Origin: Candidatus Tayloriibacteriota bacterium
GTDB taxonomy: Bacteria > Patescibacteriota > Minisyncoccia > Phycocordibacterales > SIBU01
NCBI GenBank assembly: GCA_016188455.1
Contig: JACPHR010000019.1
Span: forward strand, 1-51,544
Direction of reading: 5' to 3'
DNA length: 51,544 bases
The translations under genes and the position numbers were made by a program. The notes below the pieces were generated by a model. It was not told the origin of the DNA. It worked only from the letters and a program-made list of their open reading frames with translations, and did no database searches. Within the stretch, counting starts at the first letter, position 1. Each line of letters starts with the position of its first letter. Shown here one piece after another: positions 47,546 through 51,544 of this stretch.

Positions 47546-49459
47546 TCACTTTGCGGCTTTAAACATGGCCAAAATTTCCGAGAGTTTGGCGGTGGCCACG
47601 CCGACGACCGAGTCGGCGGCGCCGTAATAGAAAAACAAGGTGCCGCCCCGCCGCACCACGCCGCAGGGAAAGACCACGCCCGGCGTGGCGCCTTTCCACT
47701 CGTAATCTTCAACCGGCTCAAAAATGGGGAAAGCGCTGCGGCCGCGGACGCGCGCGGGGTCGTCGCGGTCAAGGAGCGCCACGCCCACCCGGTAGTGCGT
47801 GGTGTAAGAAACGCCGTGGTAAAAAAGCAGCCAGCCTTCCTTGGTTTCCACCAAAGGGCAAGCCAGGCCGATTTTGGCGCTGTCCCACATGCCCGGTCTG
47901 GGATGAATGAGGGGAACGCAGGAGCGCACCGGCTCAGCTTGCCATTGAAGCGAATCAACGAAGTCGGCGCAAATCATGTCGTCAAGCCGGTGAATAATCA
48001 TAAATTTTCCGTCTATCCGCCTCGGCAAAATGGCGGCGTCTTTGTTGCTGAGGGAAGCGAGGGTGATGAGCGCCGGCACATCCCACCGCCAGTCTTTTTT
48101 CAAGAGATTGCCGACATCAATGGCCGTGGCGGCAACGCGCGGCGTGGCGCCGTCGTAGGCGGTGTAAAAAATGACTACCCGCTCGCCGATTAAGGTGGCC
48201 CGAGGGTCTTCGCAGCCGTTTTTTTCAAAAGCCGCCCGGGGAATATAAACCGGCTCCGGCGACCGCTCATCCACGCAAAAACCGTCCTTGCTCGCCGCGT
48301 AGCCCCAAGTTGAGATATTGTCATTGGAAACGGCTCGGTAAAAAATATGAATTGCCCCTCCGACATCCACCGCCGCCGGATTGAAAGTGCCGCGGGCCTC
48401 AAAGGCTTTGTCGGGGCGGGGGCTCAAGATCGGATTGTTCGGAGACCTTTTCAACAAAGGTTTTTTGCCGAGCAGGGCGTTTAGAAATCTTTTCAAATTG
48501 ACTCGGGCGAGACAGCAATGGGTGTCGGCGGCGCCGTAGTAAATCTCCAGACTGTCGCCGCGCAAGAACGCGCCCGAAGGGAAAACCACGTTCGGCACCT
48601 GGCCGACCCGTTCATAATATTCTTCCGGCACCATGCACGCGCCCTCCGTCCGACCGATGATTTTCCGAGGGTTGCGCTTGTCAAGAAGCACCGCCTCTAT
48701 GCCGAAAGAGCGGTTGCCGTGAAAGTAGTCCTGGATATGGGAGTAAATAACGAGCCAACCCTCCGAGGTCAAAATGGGCGAAGCGCCCAGCTCCACCTGC
48801 TCGTTGTCGCCGCGGCGAATTTGGAGATCGCCGCGGCGAATTTGGAGAGTGTGACTAGAGACGTCGGCTTGCCATCGTTGCCAAAATTCCGGTGACCATA
48901 TATCAGACTCGCGCTCAAATTCAACGTAGCATATTTCCGAGGGCGGTTCATCCGTCCGTATCGTAAGGAGAGCCGCCATTTTACCGTTGATTTTTTTCGG
49001 GAAAAGCGCCATGGCTTTGGCGTTAAACGGCGTGACGGGATGTTTCTCAATAATCCGCATCTTGTCGTCCGCTTTGGCCAAAGCCACTTTAATGCCGGAC
49101 GCGCTGAAGGGGTAACTGGAAAGGGCGGTGTAAAAAATATAATGGGTTTTGCCCAGAGTGGTCAGGCGAGGGTCTTCGCAGCCGAATTTTTCCCATTGAT
49201 ATTCGGGCTTTATAAACTGGCGGCGATTGTCAAAACGGAGGCCGTCGGCGCTTTCCGCCAGGCCGATTGAAGAAACGGAGCGGCGAATGCCGTCCTGCAG
49301 TTTCACTTCGGACTGGGCGCGGTAGAGAGCGAGTGGGGGGTGGGACTTACCGCGCGAACCACTGACCGGACACCAGTTGAAAGCGCCGGCGGCCTCCCAG
49401 TCGTGTTCCGCTTTCGGTGAAAGGATGGGGTTGTGTTTGTCACGCTCAACGATAAACAT
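47546..49459 (-). CDS. Tandem-domain GH130-family glycoside phosphorylase/hydrolase
   Basis: Two GH130-like units: HNPILSPKAEHDWEAAGAFNW...FGCEDPRLT and NNPILSPRPDKAFEARGTFNPAAVDVGGAIHIFYRAVSNDNISTWGYAASKDGF...NGCEDPRAT. Confidence 0.85.
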   Translation of the reverse strand: MFIVERDKHNPILSPKAEHDWEAAGAFNWCPVSGSRGKSHPPLALYRAQSEVKLQDGIRRSVSSIGLAESADGLRFDNRRQFIKPEYQWEKFGCEDPRLTTLGKTHYIFYTALSSYPFSASGIKVALAKADDKMRIIEKHPVTPFNAKAMALFPKKINGKMAALLTIRTDEPPSEICYVEFERESDIWSPEFWQRWQADVSSHTLQIRRGDLQIRRGDNEQVELGASPILTSEGWLVIYSHIQDYFHGNRSFGIEAVLLDKRNPRKIIGRTEGACMVPEEYYERVGQVPNVVFPSGAFLRGDSLEIYYGAADTHCCLARVNLKRFLNALLGKKPLLKRSPNNPILSPRPDKAFEARGTFNPAAVDVGGAIHIFYRAVSNDNISTWGYAASKDGFCVDERSPEPVYIPRAAFEKNGCEDPRATLIGERVVIFYTAYDGATPRVAATAIDVGNLLKKDWRWDVPALITLASLSNKDAAILPRRIDGKFMIIHRLDDMICADFVDSLQWQAEPVRSCVPLIHPRPGMWDSAKIGLACPLVETKEGWLLFYHGVSYTTHYRVGVALLDRDDPARVRGRSAFPIFEPVEDYEWKGATPGVVFPCGVVRRGGTLFFYYGAADSVVGVATAKLSEILAMFKAAK

Positions 49460-49557
49460 AACAATACGAATGACGAATCAATACGAATGACGAATCAGAA
49501 CGAAAGTCCTATCTTATTCGTATTTTTGTACATATTTGTATTTCGTAATTAATTGTA

Positions 49558-50655
49558 TCATACCGGCTTTAACATCTTAAAAATTTTTTTAAGAGGAGCG
49601 GTGGCCACGCAGACGTACTTGTCGCCGCCGCCGTAGTAAACAAATAAAGTGCCGTCCTTGATTACCGCGCCGCAGGCGTAGACAACGCCGGGCTTAAAAT
49701 CATTCTCATACCATCGGTCTGGAGCCAGGAAAGGCTCCGGCGCTTTAGCGATGACCTTTCTCGGGTCGTTAAGGTCAAGGAGCAGGGCCCCCAACTTATA
49801 ACGGCCGGGTTCTTTTTTGCTGATGGCATGATATAAAACCAGCCAGCCCTTTTCGGTTTTAAGCGGCGGCGGCCCAACGCCGCGCCTAAAACTATCCCAA
49901 CCGGCCTGAGGTTCGCTATGGCTGAAGCGGCTCTTGATGACGCGCTGGCCCGTCGCCAAATCTTCAAGGCGGTCAACGTAATCAACGACAACGTCGGGTG
50001 AGACGGTGTGGAGTATGGCGAACCGGCCGCCGATTTTTTCCGGAAAAAGCACCCAATTTTTATTGATTTCATTCGGCGACGAGACGAAAAGCGGCTTGCT
50101 CCAAGTCCATCTCTTGGCGAAAAAATCTTTTTCCGCCACGGAAGCGACGCCGATGCGGACAAAATCCCAGCCGTCAAAGGCGTTGAAGGTAAGGTAAACC
50201 CGCCCGTCAAACCGCACCAGGCGCGGGTCTTCGGCGCCGCCCCAACTGCCGCCTGAAGGGTAGAGAACAAAGTCGTGGCGGCGCAGACCATAAAGCGCCT
50301 TGGAACGCGGATTTGGCATGGCAAAGACGGGATATGCTGCCCCTTCGCCGAAATGAAAGCCGTCTTTGCTGGAAGCGTAGCCTACCCGCGAGACGCCGTC
50401 GGAGCCGACCGCGCGGTACAAAAGGTGGATGTTGCCGTCATCGTCCTCTATGGCTCCGGGATTGAACGTGCCTTGGGATTCCCAATCGTGTTTAACGTTC
50501 GGAGAAATAATCGGGTTGCCCTGGTAACGTGAGAGTACGGAGGGTTTTAGGCGCCTATGCTTTTGCCAAAAAAGACCAACTGCGACAAGTAAAAAAATGG
50601 CGACAACTAGAATAATGGCAAATAAGACAAGCGATGTGACATTAAACGAGAACAT
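49558..50655 (-). CDS. GH130-family protein with N-terminal TM segment
   Basis: GNPIISPNVKHDWESQGTFNPGAIEDDDGNIHLLYRAVGSDGVSRVGYASSKDGFHF...GGAEDPRLVRFDGRVYLTFNAFDGWDF. Confidence 0.88.
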   Translation of the reverse strand: MFSFNVTSLVLFAIILVVAIFLLVAVGLFWQKHRRLKPSVLSRYQGNPIISPNVKHDWESQGTFNPGAIEDDDGNIHLLYRAVGSDGVSRVGYASSKDGFHFGEGAAYPVFAMPNPRSKALYGLRRHDFVLYPSGGSWGGAEDPRLVRFDGRVYLTFNAFDGWDFVRIGVASVAEKDFFAKRWTWSKPLFVSSPNEINKNWVLFPEKIGGRFAILHTVSPDVVVDYVDRLEDLATGQRVIKSRFSHSEPQAGWDSFRRGVGPPPLKTEKGWLVLYHAISKKEPGRYKLGALLLDLNDPRKVIAKAPEPFLAPDRWYENDFKPGVVYACGAVIKDGTLFVYYGGGDKYVCVATAPLKKIFKMLKPV

Positions 50656-50675
50656 AAAATACGAAATTGCGCGGA

Positions 50676-51041
50676 TTAATCTGCGGCCGCGCGGCCGTAC
50701 TTGTCCCTGAAGCGGATAATGTCATGCTCGTCAAAATCGCCCCGAGAAACTTCCAAAATCACCACGGGGTCGGAACCGGCTTCAACGCGGTGTTTGGTTT
50801 CGGGCGGTATCTCGTAATCCTCTCCCGCTTTAATGGCCGAGCCGGCCTCGCCAATGGTAATGACGCCATCACCGGAAATAATGCGCCAAAATTCAGCGCG
50901 CTTTTCGTGAGACTGCAAACTGAGAGCTTCGCCGGCTTTGACGGTTATAATTTTGACCGTCACCGGTTCGTTTAAGGCAAATTGAGTGAAAGACCCCCAC
51001 GGCCTTTCTTCCCTGTAATTTTTATACGTCACTTTAGGCAT
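50676..51041 (-). CDS. Mannose-6-phosphate isomerase type II-like cupin
   Basis: YREERPWGSFTQFALNEPVTVKIITVKAGEALSLQSHEKRAEFWRIISGDGVITIGE...GEDYEIPPETKHRVEAGSDPVVILEVSRGDFDEHDIIRFRDKYGR. Confidence 0.9.
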   Translation of the reverse strand: MPKVTYKNYREERPWGSFTQFALNEPVTVKIITVKAGEALSLQSHEKRAEFWRIISGDGVITIGEAGSAIKAGEDYEIPPETKHRVEAGSDPVVILEVSRGDFDEHDIIRFRDKYGRAAAD

Positions 51042-51082
51042 ATGACTTATGCCCCTAATTATAGCACCTCTAGATTGTGTAA

Positions 51083-51306
51083 TAAAGTTTGGCCTCGTCC
51101 TATCCCCGCGGCGAGCTGTCCCCTCGGAGCACCTCGACGGGGTATGGGGCGAGGCATCGGGGCAAACTTTGTTGTAGAAGAGTCGGCTCCCCGCCCGTAC
51201 CGAACTACTGTACTCGGTACGTTCGGGTGGGCGCCGACGCGTTCTTTCGCTGCGGATTCATCCCCGTTCCGCCGCGGCGGAACGGGGTATCCTCCGCGGT
51301 TACAAT
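51083..51306. repeat. ~220-bp structured dispersed repeat, copy B (inverted relative to copy A)
   Basis: Reverse complement aligns end to end with 34601-34820. Confidence 0.9.
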
Positions 51307-51415
51307 AAGCAACAATGAGTAACTATAACAAAAATATAATTAATAACCTATCGCTTTTATCCGCGATAGCGGATAAAAGCGATATTGTGTTATAATTACG
51401 TTGTATAATAGCGTT

Positions 51416-51544
51416 ATGATAAAAAGAGAAAAAAGGAGTGGGGTAAGAAAAAGGGTCGGACATGCGCAAAGAAAACTATTGCTCTTACTTTTTGGCGGAC
51501 TAGCTTTGGGGCTAACGCGGTCTCCTCGTCAATATTTCAGAATC
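51416..51544 (+). CDS. N-terminus of a small membrane-associated protein (runs off window)
   Basis: MIKREKRSGVRKRVGHAQRKLLLLLFGGLALGLTRSPRQYFRI; TATAAT-like boxes just upstream. Confidence 0.5.
   Translation, partial: MIKREKRSGVRKRVGHAQRKLLLLLFGGLALGLTRSPRQYFRI

Noticed and set aside
48518-48895. Plus-strand ORF with LEIAAANLEIAAANLES repeats
   Set aside because: Antisense of the QIRRGD tandem repeat in the GH130 gene; no independent coding evidence.

Overview
The gene families, short genes and tight packing suggest a Patescibacteria/CPR (Parcubacteria-like) genome. That assignment is inferred from gene content only; there is no rRNA in the window. Most genes are on the minus strand. Housekeeping genes: pcm (partial), mnmA, mltG, leuS, ychF, ddl, uvrC/uvrA/uvrB, tgt, a sigma-region-4/HARE-HTH protein, two glycosyltransferases, DedA, an isolated purS-like gene and two tRNA-Ala. 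Accessory genes: a cohesin/dockerin plus DUF916/WxL-like surface cluster, two S23 four-helix-bundle ORFs, two NYN-domain genes, a HEPN/MNT pair, a serine hydrolase, a fibre-like protein, and a GH130 plus PMI-cupin set. Main observation: conserved proteins are interrupted, in frame, by many short palindromic or low-complexity repeats from several families (ISAD/NPR, VLEN, NQESRIKNQ, KSQITNSK, RSDLSGR, QIRRGD, LSANSRELAD and others). Some relatives of these repeats lie at the borders of S23 ORFs. This resembles a CPR analogue of Rickettsia palindromic elements. Second observation: two NYN genes each sit 3' of a truncated copy of the same surface-protein leader, and each has a convergent promoter-terminator unit that could encode a ~45-60 nt RNA. 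Third: a ~220 bp structured repeat occurs as an inverted pair, with a hairpin whose sequence differs but whose pairing is kept. Everything was done by eye; no database search or folding was run.
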